A stretch of DNA of 64,000 bases from Pseudomonas pisciculturae (GTDB lineage: Bacteria; Pseudomonadota; Gammaproteobacteria; Pseudomonadales; Pseudomonadaceae), in NCBI RefSeq assembly GCF_015461805.1, contig NZ_JACVZE010000011.1:1-64000 (forward strand), given 5' to 3'. Below, one piece after another: positions 1-9,040 of this stretch (the stretch's first letter is position 1; every line of letters begins with the position of its first letter). The notes below the pieces were generated by a model. It searched no databases. It saw nothing but the letters and a program-made list of their open reading frames with translations, and was not told where the DNA came from. Both the position numbers and the translations under genes were made by a program.

Positions 1-84
1 TACTTATCGCGTTACAACACCGTTCGGCCGCATAGCTACAACGGCTACCGATCACCAGTCGCTCACGAGCGACTGGTGGGATAA
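1..84 (+). CDS. IS3-family transposase (OrfB), 3' end only
   Basis: Reading from base 1, 27 codons are open to a TAA at 82-84. The peptide contains YNTVRPHSYNGYRSP, which resembles the extreme C-terminus of IS3-family OrfB (DDE) transposases, where a Y-N-x-x-R-P-H-x-x-x-G-Y-x-x-P pattern follows the catalytic core. The DDE residues would lie upstream of the window and cannot be checked. The last codons contain an 11-bp stem (53-63 with 68-78). The family call rests on this short tail only. Confidence 0.65.
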   Translation, partial: YLSRYNTVRPHSYNGYRSPVAHERLVG

Positions 85-120
85 ACCGTAAATGGTGTCC
101 AAGATTACTTGACCAGATCA
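1..120 (+). mobile_element. Right end of an IS3-like insertion sequence
   Basis: After the transposase stop, about 36 bases (85-120) carry GGTGTCCAAGATTACTTGACC, resembling an IS3-type terminal repeat. Directly after it a REP element starts in mid-arm: the usual TGTGGGAGG part is missing and the sequence begins at GCTTGCCCCC (121). This suggests the element inserted into a REP palindrome and that the junction is at about 120. The left end lies outside the window, so completeness and target duplication are unknown. Confidence 0.55.
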
Positions 121-199
121 GCTTGCCCCCGATGAGGGAGTGTCAGTTCATACATCTGCATCTGACACACCGCAATCGGGGGCAAGCCCCCTCCCACAG
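121..199. repeat. REP doublet, left arm truncated by IS
   Basis: Right arm CGCAATCGGGGGCAAGCCCC with CTCCCACAG is intact. The left arm lacks its outer half and starts at the IS junction. The inner GTGTCAG/CTGACAC stem is kept. Confidence 0.8.
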
Positions 200-298
200 T
201 TGATCTCATTTGTCTGGAGGGGCGTTGACAACCTGGGGAATCAATATCAATACTTCGGCATAGTCATACGACAACCTACAACAAAAATTGGAATCTCA

Positions 299-1114
299 AT
301 GACCACCACCACCCCTGCTCCCTTCAACCGCCTACTCCTCACCGGTGCCGCCGGCGGGCTGGGCAAAGTCCTGCGTGAGCGCCTGCGCCCCTACGCCCAG
401 GTGCTGCGTCTTTCCGACATCGCCAACATGGCACCGGCCCAGGCCCACGAAGAAGTCCAACCCTGCGACCTCGCCGACAAACAAGCTGTGCACCACTTGG
501 TGGAAGGCGTCGACGCCATCCTGCACTTTGGCGGTGTGTCGGTAGAGCGCTCCTTCGAAGAAGTGCTGGGCGCCAATATCAGCGGTATTTTCCATATCTA
601 CGAAGCCGCCCGCCGCCATGGCGTCAAACGGGTGATCTTCGCCAGCTCCAACCACGTGATCGGCTTCTATAAACAGGGCGAGCAACTCGACGCCCACTCC
701 CCGCGCCGCCCCGACAGCTACTACGGTTTGTCCAAGTCCTACGGCGAAGACATGGCCAGCTTCTACTTCGACCGCTACGGCATCGAGACCGTGAGCATTC
801 GCATCGGCTCCTCGTTCCCCGAACCACACAACCGCCGAATGATGCACACCTGGCTGAGCTTCGACGACCTCACCCAACTGCTGGAACGCGCGCTGTACAC
901 CCCCAATGTCGGCCACACCGTGGTCTACGGTATGTCGGACAACCTCGACACCTGGTGGGACAACCGCTACGCCGCGCATCTGGGTTTTTCCCCCAAAGAC
1001 ACTTCCGAAGTCTTCCGCGCCCAGGTAGAAACCCAGCCGCCAGTGGCTGCCGATGACCCGGCCAAGGTCTACCAGGGCGGTGCGTTCTGCGCCGCCGGCC
1101 CGTTCGGGGACTGA
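299..1114 (+). CDS. udh: Uronate dehydrogenase (NAD-dependent)
   Basis: A 271-residue short-chain dehydrogenase that oxidises D-galacturonate or D-glucuronate to the aldarolactone with NAD+, the first step of the oxidative uronate pathway. Visible are the Rossmann motif GAAGGLG (residues 16-22) and the catalytic Y142-x3-K146, with a serine-rich SSNH segment before it. Length matches known bacterial uronate dehydrogenases. An in-frame start exists further upstream (140), but it would run through the REP element, so the ATG at 299 is preferred. A lactonase gene follows after 2 bp and TRAP transporter genes come next, which supports the substrate assignment. Confidence 0.88.
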   Translation: MTTTTPAPFNRLLLTGAAGGLGKVLRERLRPYAQVLRLSDIANMAPAQAHEEVQPCDLADKQAVHHLVEGVDAILHFGGVSVERSFEEVLGANISGIFHIYEAARRHGVKRVIFASSNHVIGFYKQGEQLDAHSPRRPDSYYGLSKSYGEDMASFYFDRYGIETVSIRIGSSFPEPHNRRMMHTWLSFDDLTQLLERALYTPNVGHTVVYGMSDNLDTWWDNRYAAHLGFSPKDTSEVFRAQVETQPPVAADDPAKVYQGGAFCAAGPFGD

Positions 1115-1116
1115 CC

Positions 1117-1992
1117 ATGGACGCTGAACTGATCGTCGACGCCCGCAATGCCGTGGGCGAATGCCCGGTGTGGGTGCCTGAGGAAAACGCCCTGTACTGG
1201 GTGGATATCCCCAACGGCGGCCTGCAACGCTGGAGCGCTACCAGCGGCCATGTTGCCGCCTGGACTGCCCCGCACATGCTCGCCTGTATCGCCCGCACCG
1301 ATGCGGGCAACTGGGTCGCGGGCATGGAAACCGGGTTTTTCCAACTCACTCCGCACAACGACGGCAGCCTCGACACCACGCTTCTGGCCGGCATCGAGCA
1401 CCCACGCGACGACATGCGCTTGAACGATGGCCGCTGTGATCGCCAAGGCCGTTTCTGGGCCGGCAGCATGGTGCTGAACATGGGCTTGAACGCGGCCGAG
1501 GGCACCCTTTACCGCTATGCATCCGGCACCGCGCCCCATGCCGAACTGGGCGGTTTCATTACCCTGAACGGCCTGGCCTTCAGCCCCGATGGCCGCACGA
1601 TGTACGCCTCGGACTCCCACCCCCTGGTGCAGAAAATCTGGGCCTTCGACTACGACATCGACAGCGGCACGCCGTCCAACCGCCGCGTATTTGCAGACAT
1701 GAACAACTACTTGGGTCGCCCCGACGGCGCAGCGGTAGACGCCGAAGGCTGCTACTGGATCTGCGCCAACGACGCAGGCCTCATCCACCGTTTCACCCCC
1801 GAGGGGCGCCTCGACCGCTCCCTCAGCGTTCCCGTGAAAAAGCCCACCATGTGCGCCTTTGGCGGCAGTCGGCTGGACACCCTGTTCGTCACCTCCATTC
1901 GTGATGACCACAGTGACCAGTCGCTCTCCGGCGGCGTATTCGCCCTCAACCCCGGCGTCCAAGGACTGCCCGAACCCCGCTTTACCGTCTAG
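1117..1992 (+). CDS. SMP-30/gluconolactonase-family sugar lactonase
   Basis: A 291-residue six-bladed beta-propeller of the SMP-30/LRE family. Typical segments are GECPVW near the N-terminus (metal-binding Glu), LNDGRCDRQGRFW in the middle and the ITLNGLAFSPDG and RPDGAAVDAEGCYW blades. Family members hydrolyse sugar lactones with a divalent metal. Placed 2 bp after udh, it most likely opens the aldarolactone that Udh produces. The exact substrate is inferred from context, not from residues. Confidence 0.85.
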   Translation: MDAELIVDARNAVGECPVWVPEENALYWVDIPNGGLQRWSATSGHVAAWTAPHMLACIARTDAGNWVAGMETGFFQLTPHNDGSLDTTLLAGIEHPRDDMRLNDGRCDRQGRFWAGSMVLNMGLNAAEGTLYRYASGTAPHAELGGFITLNGLAFSPDGRTMYASDSHPLVQKIWAFDYDIDSGTPSNRRVFADMNNYLGRPDGAAVDAEGCYWICANDAGLIHRFTPEGRLDRSLSVPVKKPTMCAFGGSRLDTLFVTSIRDDHSDQSLSGGVFALNPGVQGLPEPRFTV

Positions 1993-2043
1993 CTGCATCG
2001 CTGTGCCTTGAATACAAAAATAACAAGACAGGAGACGCACCCC

Positions 2044-3006
2044 ATGGACTTCAAACGCACCTTGCTCGCCGCTGCATTCATCACCCTCAGCAGCGCAGCC
2101 CATGCGCTGGAAATCAAATTCGCCGACATCCACCCCGCCGGCTACCCCACCGTTGTTGCCGAAGAAAACATGGGCAAAGCCCTGACCAAAGAGAGCAATG
2201 GCGAACTGACCTTCAAGTATTTCCCGGGCGGCGTGCTGGGGTCGGAGAAAGAGGTGGTCGAACAGGCCCAGGTCGGCGCCGTCCAGATGACCCGCGTCAG
2301 CCTCGGCATCGTCGGCCCGGTAGTACCGGACGTGAACGTGTTCAACCTGCCGTTTGTGTTCCGCGATCAGGCGCACATGCGCAAGGTCATCGACGGCGAA
2401 ATCGGCGACGAGATTCTCGCCAAGATCACCGACTCCGAGTTCGGTCTGGTGGCCCTGGCCTGGATGGACGGCGGCACGCGCAACCTCTACACCAAAAAAC
2501 CGGTACGCAAGATCGAAGACCTCAAGGGCATGAAGATTCGTGTGCAGGGCAACCCGCTGTTCATCGAAGCCTTCAATGAAATGGGCGCCAACGGCATTGC
2601 CATGGACACCGGCGAGATCTTCAGCGCCTTGCAGACCGGGGTCATCGACGGCGCTGAAAACAACCCGCCGACCCTGCTGGAACACAACCATTTCCAGAAC
2701 GCCAAGTACTACACCCTCACCGAGCATTTGATTTTGCCCGAGCCCATCGTGATGTCGAAAATCACCTGGAACAAACTCACCCCTGCGCAGCAAGTCATGG
2801 TGAAAAACGCCGCCAAGGCCGCCCAGGCTGACGAGCGTGTGCTGTGGGATGCCAAGTCCGCCAGCAGCGAAGCCAAGTTGAAAGCTGCGGGTGTGGAGTT
2901 CATCACCGTCGACAAAAAACCCTTCTATGACGCCACCGCGCCGGTTCGCGCCAAATACGGTGCGGCGTACGCCGACATCATCCAGCGCATCGACGCCGTT
3001 CAGTAA
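2044..3006 (+). CDS. TRAP transporter substrate-binding protein (DctP family)
   Basis: A 320-residue periplasmic protein with a signal peptide (MDFKRTLLAAAFITLSSAAHA) followed by a DctP/SiaP-type fold: EIKFADIHPAGYPTV at the start and the conserved GxKIRVQxNPL segment with the carboxylate-binding arginine near residue 160. It delivers an organic acid to the DctQM permease encoded next. The udh-lactonase context suggests a hexuronate ligand. The ATG at 2044 places the signal peptide correctly; an earlier in-frame start would put 12 residues before it. Confidence 0.85.
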   Translation: MDFKRTLLAAAFITLSSAAHALEIKFADIHPAGYPTVVAEENMGKALTKESNGELTFKYFPGGVLGSEKEVVEQAQVGAVQMTRVSLGIVGPVVPDVNVFNLPFVFRDQAHMRKVIDGEIGDEILAKITDSEFGLVALAWMDGGTRNLYTKKPVRKIEDLKGMKIRVQGNPLFIEAFNEMGANGIAMDTGEIFSALQTGVIDGAENNPPTLLEHNHFQNAKYYTLTEHLILPEPIVMSKITWNKLTPAQQVMVKNAAKAAQADERVLWDAKSASSEAKLKAAGVEFITVDKKPFYDATAPVRAKYGAAYADIIQRIDAVQ

Positions 3007-3072
3007 CGCCCTCCTTCCCTAGCAAGGCCCGGCGCGGTCGGCTGTTCTTGTAGAGCGCCGCGCCCGGTTACG

Positions 3073-3609
3073 GTGAACGCCATGAAGAATTTAGTGCTGC
3101 GCATCAACGACCGCATTTACATGACCTGCATCTGGGTCGCCGGCCTCTCGGTATTGGGAGTCGCGCTGATCATCCCCTGGGGCATCTTCGCCCGCTACAT
3201 CCTCGGCACCGGCTCCAGCTGGCCGGAACCCACCGCTATTTTGCTGATGCTGGTGTTCACCTTTATCGGCGCCGCCGCCAGCTACCGCGCCGGTGCGCAT
3301 ATGTCGGTGGCAATGATCACCGACCGGTTGCCCCCCCAACAACGGCGCATCGTCGGGGTTTTCTCCCAACTGTTGATGGCGACCATCTGCCTATTCATGA
3401 CCATCTGGGGCAGCAAATTGTGCCTGTCCACCTGGAACCAGTTCATGAGCGCCATCCCCACCCTGCGCGTCGGCATTACTTATATGCCGATCCCGATTGG
3501 CGGGCTGTTGACCCTGGTATTCGTGCTGGAAAAACTCTTGCTCGGCGACCAAAGCCAACGCCGCGTGGTGCGTTTCGACCTGGTTGAAGAAAGCGAAGGG
3601 GCTGCCTGA
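3073..3609 (+). CDS. TRAP transporter small permease (DctQ family)
   Basis: A 178-residue membrane protein with four predicted hydrophobic helices, the standard DctQ layout, including the family-like SSWPEPTAILLMLVFTFIGAAASYR segment. It pairs with the DctM-type large permease that starts 1 bp after its stop. Translation may begin at GTG 3073 or three codons later at ATG 3082; neither has a strong ribosome-binding site. Confidence 0.82.
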   Translation: MNAMKNLVLRINDRIYMTCIWVAGLSVLGVALIIPWGIFARYILGTGSSWPEPTAILLMLVFTFIGAAASYRAGAHMSVAMITDRLPPQQRRIVGVFSQLLMATICLFMTIWGSKLCLSTWNQFMSAIPTLRVGITYMPIPIGGLLTLVFVLEKLLLGDQSQRRVVRFDLVEESEGAA

Positions 3610-3610
3610 T

Positions 3611-4891
3611 ATGGACGCATTGATTCTGTTGGGCAGCTTTATCGCCTTGATCCTTATTGGCATGCCGGTGGCCTACGCCCTGGGCTTGTCGGCGCTGATT
3701 GGCGCGTGGTGGATCGACATTCCGTTCCAGGCCCTGATGATTCAGGTGGCCGGCGGGGTGAACAAGTTTTCGCTGATGGCGATACCGTTCTTTGTATTGG
3801 CCGGGGCAATCATGGCCGAGGGCGGCATGTCGCGGCGGTTGGTGGCGTTTGCCGGGGTGCTGGTGGGTTTTGTGCGCGGCGGGCTGTCGCTGGTCAACAT
3901 CATGGCCTCGACGTTCTTTGGCGCAATCTCTGGCTCCTCGGTGGCCGACACGGCCTCGGTGGGCTCGGTGCTGATCCCGGAAATGGAACGACGCGGCTAC
4001 CCACGGGAATTCGCCACGGCGGTGACCATCAGTGGCTCGGTACAGGCGCTGCTGACCCCGCCCAGCCATAACTCGGTGCTCTACTCCCTGGCAGCCGGCG
4101 GCACTGTGTCCATCGCCTCGCTGTTCATGGCCGGCGTGGTGCCGGGCTTGCTGATGAGCGCGTGCCTGATGGTGCTGTGCCTGATCTTCGCGAAAAAGCG
4201 CGACTACCCCAAGGGCGAAGTCATTCCCCTCAAGCAGGCGCTGAAAATCTGCGCCGACGCGCTCTGGGGCCTGATGGCCATGGTGATCATCCTCGGCGGC
4301 ATCCTGTCGGGCATCTTCACGGCTACCGAGTCTGCTGCGATTGCGGTGCTGTGGGCGTTCTTTGTGACCATGTTCATCTACCGCGACTACAAATGGAGTG
4401 AGCTGCCCAAGCTGATGCACCGCACGGTGCGCACCATTTCCATCGTGATGATCCTGATCGCTTTTGCCGCCAGCTTTGGCTACATCATGACCTTGATGCA
4501 GATCCCGGCGAAGATCACCACGATGTTCCTGACGCTGTCAGACAACCGCTACGTGATTCTGATGTGCATCAACGCCATGTTGCTGCTGCTGGGCACGGTG
4601 ATGGACATGGCGCCGCTGATCTTGATCCTGACGCCGATTTTGTTGCCGGTGGTGCTGGGTATCGGCGTCGACCCGGTGCACTTTGGCATGATCATGCTGG
4701 TGAACCTGGGGATCGGGTTGATTACCCCGCCTGTGGGCGCGGTGCTGTTCGTGGGCGCGGCGGTGGGCAAGGTGAGTATCGAGAAGACCGTGAAGGCGTT
4801 GCTGCCGTTTTATGGGGTGCTGTTTCTGGTGTTGATGGCGGTGACTTATATTCCGGCATTGTCGCTGTGGCTACCGGGTGTGGTCCTGTAA
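3611..4891 (+). CDS. TRAP transporter large permease (DctM family)
   Basis: A 426-residue, roughly twelve-helix protein of the DctM family, which couples substrate uptake to a sodium gradient. Family segments seen are IPFFVLAGAIMAEGG, the FGAISGSSVADTASVGS loop and NLGIGLITPPVGAVLF. The start at 3611 follows the dctQ-like stop by one base, so the two genes are probably translationally coupled. It completes the P-Q-M set of a probable uronate TRAP system. Confidence 0.87.
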   Translation: MDALILLGSFIALILIGMPVAYALGLSALIGAWWIDIPFQALMIQVAGGVNKFSLMAIPFFVLAGAIMAEGGMSRRLVAFAGVLVGFVRGGLSLVNIMASTFFGAISGSSVADTASVGSVLIPEMERRGYPREFATAVTISGSVQALLTPPSHNSVLYSLAAGGTVSIASLFMAGVVPGLLMSACLMVLCLIFAKKRDYPKGEVIPLKQALKICADALWGLMAMVIILGGILSGIFTATESAAIAVLWAFFVTMFIYRDYKWSELPKLMHRTVRTISIVMILIAFAASFGYIMTLMQIPAKITTMFLTLSDNRYVILMCINAMLLLLGTVMDMAPLILILTPILLPVVLGIGVDPVHFGMIMLVNLGIGLITPPVGAVLFVGAAVGKVSIEKTVKALLPFYGVLFLVLMAVTYIPALSLWLPGVVL

Positions 4892-4921
4892 ACCCACTTC
4901 ATCCGGCAAATGTAGATCCAC

Positions 4922-5010
4922 TGTGGGAGGGGGCTTGCTCCCGATTGCGGTGTGTCAGTGAAGTATGTATTGACTGACACACTGCAATCGGGAGCAAGCC
5001 CCCTCCCACA
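4922..5010. repeat. REP doublet
   Basis: Two inverted arms (TGTGGGAGGGGGCTTGCTCC at the left, its complement at the right) around a shorter GTGTCAG/CTGACAC stem. It follows the TRAP operon and may act as a transcript end. Confidence 0.9.
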
Positions 5011-5053
5011 TTTTGATCTTCTGTGTTTGTTCTAATTCATATGGCGGGACACC

Positions 5054-5950
5054 ATGCCTTCAGACCTCATTGAACTGCGCGATCACCTCACCCACCTAAC
5101 CCTCGCCCCCGCCGTGGGTGGCAGCATCGCCAACTGGCACGTCCTCGCCACCGGCCAACCGCTGTTGCGCCATAACGATGAACACGCCCAGCTCCCCGGG
5201 AAACTGGGGTGCTATCCGCTGGCCCCCTGGTCCAACCGGATCGGCGAAGGCGGTTTCGACAACCCCGACGGCTGGCTGGCGTTGGCGCCTAATAGCCTGA
5301 CCGATCCATTGCCGATCCACGGCTCGGCCTGGCAACAGGCATGGCACGTGGTCAGCCAATCGGCGAATGAAGTGGTGCTTGAGGTGGTGTGTGATACCCC
5401 GTTTTCCTATCGTGCCGAGCAACGATTCAGGTTGGATAACGGTGAGCTGAGCATCACCTTGCGGGTTACCCATCTGGCAGAAAAGCCCGCCTGGCATGGG
5501 TTGGGTTTGCACCCCTATTTCCCACGTACAGCCGGCACCCGCTTACAAGCCAAGGCGTCTGAGGTGTGGCTGAGCGATGCGTCCAAGCTGCCCACCGGCA
5601 GGGTGCCTGTGCCGGATGAGTGGAATTTCGAGCAGCTCAAACCGTTGCCGGAAGGCTTGGTGGACAATGGGTTTTGCCAGTGGGATGGGCACTGTCTGAT
5701 CGAACAACCGGAGTTGGGATACACGCTGGAATGCCAGGCCAGCGGCGCGGATTACTTCCTGTTGTTCTGCCCGCCGGGGTTGGGGTTCTTTTGTGTTGAG
5801 CCGGTGAGTCATCCGGTGAATGCGCATCATCTTCCAGCAAGACCGGGGTTGAGATTGCTGGAGCAGGGCCAGTCAGCCCACCTCGAATTTACTTTGAAAT
5901 ACCTTCCAAATGTGGGAGCTGGCTTGCCTGCGATAGCGGTACATCAGTAA
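5054..5950 (+). CDS. Aldose 1-epimerase (galactose mutarotase-like)
   Basis: A 298-residue protein of the aldose epimerase superfamily. Segments that fit are LGCYPLAPWSNRIGEG, PIHGSAW, WHGLGLHPYFPR (catalytic-type His) and CVEPVSHPVNA (catalytic-type Glu). It would interconvert sugar anomers for the uronate enzymes upstream, a role inferred from position. The last 13 codons (NVGAGLPAIAVHQ) are translated from the left arm of a REP element, so the natural C-terminus has been replaced or extended by repeat sequence. Confidence 0.82.
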   Translation: MPSDLIELRDHLTHLTLAPAVGGSIANWHVLATGQPLLRHNDEHAQLPGKLGCYPLAPWSNRIGEGGFDNPDGWLALAPNSLTDPLPIHGSAWQQAWHVVSQSANEVVLEVVCDTPFSYRAEQRFRLDNGELSITLRVTHLAEKPAWHGLGLHPYFPRTAGTRLQAKASEVWLSDASKLPTGRVPVPDEWNFEQLKPLPEGLVDNGFCQWDGHCLIEQPELGYTLECQASGADYFLLFCPPGLGFFCVEPVSHPVNAHHLPARPGLRLLEQGQSAHLEFTLKYLPNVGAGLPAIAVHQ

Positions 5951-5999
5951 AAGATGCATCAACTGACACATAGCTATCGCAGGCAAGCCAGCTCCCACA
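5911..5999. repeat. REP doublet overlapping the end of the aldose epimerase gene
   Basis: Arms of the TGTGGGAGCTGGCTTGCCTG subtype, which differs from the GGGGGCTTG subtype elsewhere in the window. The left arm encodes the C-terminus and stop of the preceding gene. Confidence 0.9.
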
Positions 6000-6023
6000 T
6001 TTTTGATCACTGTTGTGTCAGTG

Positions 6024-7169
6024 TCAGGGCGGGCTGTTTTTAAGGCGCCCTGCGGTATCAATACTCACCACCACCGACAACCCCGGCCGCAAACGCTCGC
6101 TCTCGGCCTGATCCGGGTCCACCGTAATCCGCACCGGCACCCGCTGGGCAATTTTCACAAAGTTGCCCGTGGCGTTGTCCGCCTGCAACAAGCTGAACTC
6201 CGACCCGGTGGCCGGCGAAATATGCTGCACCGTGCCGTGAAACTTGCGGTGGTTCAGCGCATCCACAGTGAACGTCACCGGCTGCCCCACCTGCACGTTA
6301 TCCATCTGGGTTTCCTTCATATTGGCGATCACCCAAAGCTGCGGCGGCACCAGTGCCATCAACTGCGCGCCGGAGTTGACGTAGGCCCCCAGGCGCACAC
6401 CAATCTGCCCCAACTGGCCGTCGCGGGGCGCGGTGATGCGGGTGTTGGAGAGGTCAATACGCGCCAGTTCCACCGCCGCATCGGCACTCGCCACCGCCGC
6501 TTCCAGGGAGCCACGGTTGACGATCACCGTTTGCAAATCCTGACGGGCGATTTCCAGGCTGGCCTGGGCCTGAGCTACCGCAGCGATAGTCTGCGCATTC
6601 GCCGCCCGGGTCACGTCCAGCTCGCGCTTGGACACCGACCCATCGCTGATCAGCTCTTCGTTGCGGCGTAAGTCGGCCAGGCTTTTACGCGCCTGGGCCT
6701 GGCTGTCCGCCAATGCCGCCTGACGCAGCTTGATGGTGGCTTCGGCACTGTTGCGCTGTTGCACCACATTGGCCAATGACGCCTTCTGCACAGCCAGTTG
6801 CGCCAGGGCTTGGTCCAGGCGCTGCTTGTAGATACGGTCATCAAGGCGCACCAACAGGTCGCCGGCCTTCACGTATTGGAAGTCCTGCACCGGCACTTCA
6901 AACACGTAGCCCGCCAGTTGCGGCCCGATGATCGTGACCTGCCCGCGAACCAACGCGTTTTCAGTGGTTTCTACCGCACTGCTGAAGGGCGGCAGTTGCC
7001 AGGCATACAGCACGATCAGCACACCGACGATGGCGATCGCGGCAAAGCCCAGGGACGAGATAATCCGCACCCGCAAGGGCCGCAGCTCGGTTGGCACGGC
7101 GCCCGGCGGAGTGCTGCCTTCGGGGGTGGAGGCGATGGCGGTGGTGGTGGTGGTTGAAGGTTCGGTCAT
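6024..7169 (-). CDS. HlyD/EmrA-family membrane fusion protein
   Basis: A 381-residue periplasmic adaptor with one N-terminal transmembrane helix (SSLGFAAIAIVGVLIVLYAW), a lipoyl-type half (AGDLLVRLDDRIYKQRLDQA), a long alpha-hairpin region rich in Ala, Gln and Arg, and the EmrA-like segment AYVNSGAQLMALVP. It links an inner-membrane exporter to an outer-membrane channel. Its ATG overlaps the stop of the transporter gene (ATGA), so the two are coupled. No outer-membrane partner is adjacent. The substrate is not visible. Confidence 0.85.
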   Translation of the reverse strand: MTEPSTTTTTAIASTPEGSTPPGAVPTELRPLRVRIISSLGFAAIAIVGVLIVLYAWQLPPFSSAVETTENALVRGQVTIIGPQLAGYVFEVPVQDFQYVKAGDLLVRLDDRIYKQRLDQALAQLAVQKASLANVVQQRNSAEATIKLRQAALADSQAQARKSLADLRRNEELISDGSVSKRELDVTRAANAQTIAAVAQAQASLEIARQDLQTVIVNRGSLEAAVASADAAVELARIDLSNTRITAPRDGQLGQIGVRLGAYVNSGAQLMALVPPQLWVIANMKETQMDNVQVGQPVTFTVDALNHRKFHGTVQHISPATGSEFSLLQADNATGNFVKIAQRVPVRITVDPDQAESERLRPGLSVVVSIDTAGRLKNSPP

Positions 7170-8812
7170 TGAGGTGCGCCGCTGGGTTGAACGGGAGTGG
7201 CTGCTGCTTTGGTGGTGCTCATCAGCCACAGACTGCGGATAAAGATCCAGATCATGGTCAGCATCGCGATGATCGCGATCAGCATGAATACATCGTTGTA
7301 GGCCATGACATTCGCCTCACGGGTGGCCGCCGTGGCCAGGCTGCGAATGCCCATCAAGTTGCGCAGCTCGGGGTCGGCGATAACGCCACCGTAGGCCGAG
7401 CCGCCACTGCTCACCCGCGCCGCCACACGCGGGTCGAGCAAGGTCAGGTGTTCGACGATCATGCTGGAATGAAACTTCTCCCGCACGATCTGGAACGTGC
7501 CCAGAAGCGCGGCGCCAATCAGGCCGCCGAGGTTCTGGCAGATGCCGAACATCACCGAAAAACTCACCAGGTTGCGTGGGTTGGCCAGCACGTTCTTGGT
7601 GCCCAACACCATGGTCGGCCCCAGGAAGAACGTACCGCCGAAGCCTAGCAGGAACTGGCTGATGTACAGGTTTTCAGGCCGGGTCAGGTTGCTGGAAAAG
7701 CTGTCCATCACCGACCCCGTGGCCATCAACGCCAGGGAAATAACCAAGGGCATCAACAGGTGCGCCGGGTTGATAGTCAAGGCACTCACCACCAACCCGG
7801 CAATCGCCCCGGCCAGCATCACCACATACAGCGTGTGCATCTGCTGGTAGCTCATATTAAGCACCTGCATGAACCCCACGGCGCCGGTGGACTGCTCCGA
7901 CAGCACCATGCGAATCAGGATCACCGCCAGCGCTAGGCGAATCATCACGCCGCTGCCCAGCCAGCGAGTCATCAGCATCGGGTTGGTGCGGTTATGCTCG
8001 ATGGCCAGGCCGGCCATGATCAGCACCAGGGAACAGGCCGAGGCTACGCCGATCCACGGAGCTTCGAGCCACCAGTCGATACGGCCCAGGGACAACACCG
8101 CGCACAGTAACGCAACGCCGGTGGCAAGGATCGCGAAGGTGAGAAAGTCGAGTTTTTCAAAGGTCTTGAAGCGGTCGCCCGGCGGCAACTTGAGCAGGAA
8201 CACGCAGCCCAGGCAGATCAGTGCCATCCCCAGTTCAAACAGGTACAAGCCTCGCCATTCGGCAATTTGCAGCAAATCTTCTGAGAACAACCGCGCCAGC
8301 GGCAACGCCAACTGCGCCGTGCCCAAGCCCAACACCAGCGCCTTCAAACGCCACTTTGCCGGGAATGCCTGGATCATGTAGTACAAACCCAACGAACTCA
8401 GCGCCGCGCCCACCATGCCGTGGGCCGCCCGCACCGCAATGGCCGAGCTGAGGTCGTTGACGAACAAATGCCCGAAGGTCACCAGCGCATACAGCACCAG
8501 GAACACCTCGGTGAACGCCCGCAGGCCGAACTGTTGGCGAAACTTCACCAGCAGCAGGTTCATGCACACGTTGGTCATCACGTAGGCGGCTGGCAGCCAG
8601 GCCATTTCGGCAGTGGTCGCGCCGAGTGCGCCTTGCAGGTATTGCAGGTTGGCGATCACCAGCGCATTGCCCAGGCCGCCGGTGATTGCCACCAACACGC
8701 CGACCATCGCAAACAGCCAGCGCTTGTACGTGGGGTGCAAAGGCGTCGACGGCGAACCGGGCAGGTTCGGGCGCTCGTGGGGTTCCCAGGTGCGGGGGGT
8801 GTATTTGTTCAT
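7166..8812 (-). CDS. MFS multidrug efflux permease, DHA2 (EmrB-like)
   Basis: A 548-residue protein with about fourteen hydrophobic helices, the DHA2 drug:proton antiporter layout. The first helix (FAMVGVLVAITGGLGNALVIANLQYLQ) and the AEMAWLPAAYVMTN loop match the family style, and a long periplasmic loop containing EKFHSSMIVEHL precedes the last helix. It forms a two-gene export unit with the downstream membrane fusion protein. A drug, aromatic acid or siderophore-like substrate is possible; none can be chosen from sequence. Confidence 0.85.
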   Translation of the reverse strand: MNKYTPRTWEPHERPNLPGSPSTPLHPTYKRWLFAMVGVLVAITGGLGNALVIANLQYLQGALGATTAEMAWLPAAYVMTNVCMNLLLVKFRQQFGLRAFTEVFLVLYALVTFGHLFVNDLSSAIAVRAAHGMVGAALSSLGLYYMIQAFPAKWRLKALVLGLGTAQLALPLARLFSEDLLQIAEWRGLYLFELGMALICLGCVFLLKLPPGDRFKTFEKLDFLTFAILATGVALLCAVLSLGRIDWWLEAPWIGVASACSLVLIMAGLAIEHNRTNPMLMTRWLGSGVMIRLALAVILIRMVLSEQSTGAVGFMQVLNMSYQQMHTLYVVMLAGAIAGLVVSALTINPAHLLMPLVISLALMATGSVMDSFSSNLTRPENLYISQFLLGFGGTFFLGPTMVLGTKNVLANPRNLVSFSVMFGICQNLGGLIGAALLGTFQIVREKFHSSMIVEHLTLLDPRVAARVSSGGSAYGGVIADPELRNLMGIRSLATAATREANVMAYNDVFMLIAIIAMLTMIWIFIRSLWLMSTTKAAATPVQPSGAPQ

Positions 8813-8914
8813 TCGATGACTCAGGTAAACCAGTACTCAGAGACAGTAAACCTGAGCGGAGTTCATCTTGCCATCGTGGGGGTACAAATGATTTCTCTGC
8901 TGGACACAGTCCAA

Positions 8915-9004
8915 ATGCGGGAGGGGGCTTGCCCCCGATGGCAGTGGGTCAGTCAGAATATTTGTTACTGACCCACCGCTATCGGGGGCAAGCCCCCTCC
9001 CACA
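8915..9004. repeat. REP doublet
   Basis: Inverted arms GCGGGAGGGGGCTTGCCCCC and complement with an inner CAGT/ACTG stem, lying between two genes on the minus strand. Confidence 0.9.
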
Positions 9005-9040
9005 TGGGATCTCCTTTGTATTCAGACGACTCATTCCAGG

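Noticed and set aside
53..78. Strong hairpin as an intrinsic terminator of the transposase
   Set aside because: The stem lies within the last codons and no run of T follows it; it may be coincidental or part of the IS end.
332..979. Long open frames on the strand opposite udh
   Set aside because: Reverse-frame shadow typical of high-GC coding DNA. The forward frame has a clear uronate dehydrogenase with its motifs.
1069..2793. 574-codon open frame on the minus strand across the lactonase and DctP genes
   Set aside because: It spans two real forward genes and has no recognisable domain; its composition is that of a codon-bias artefact.
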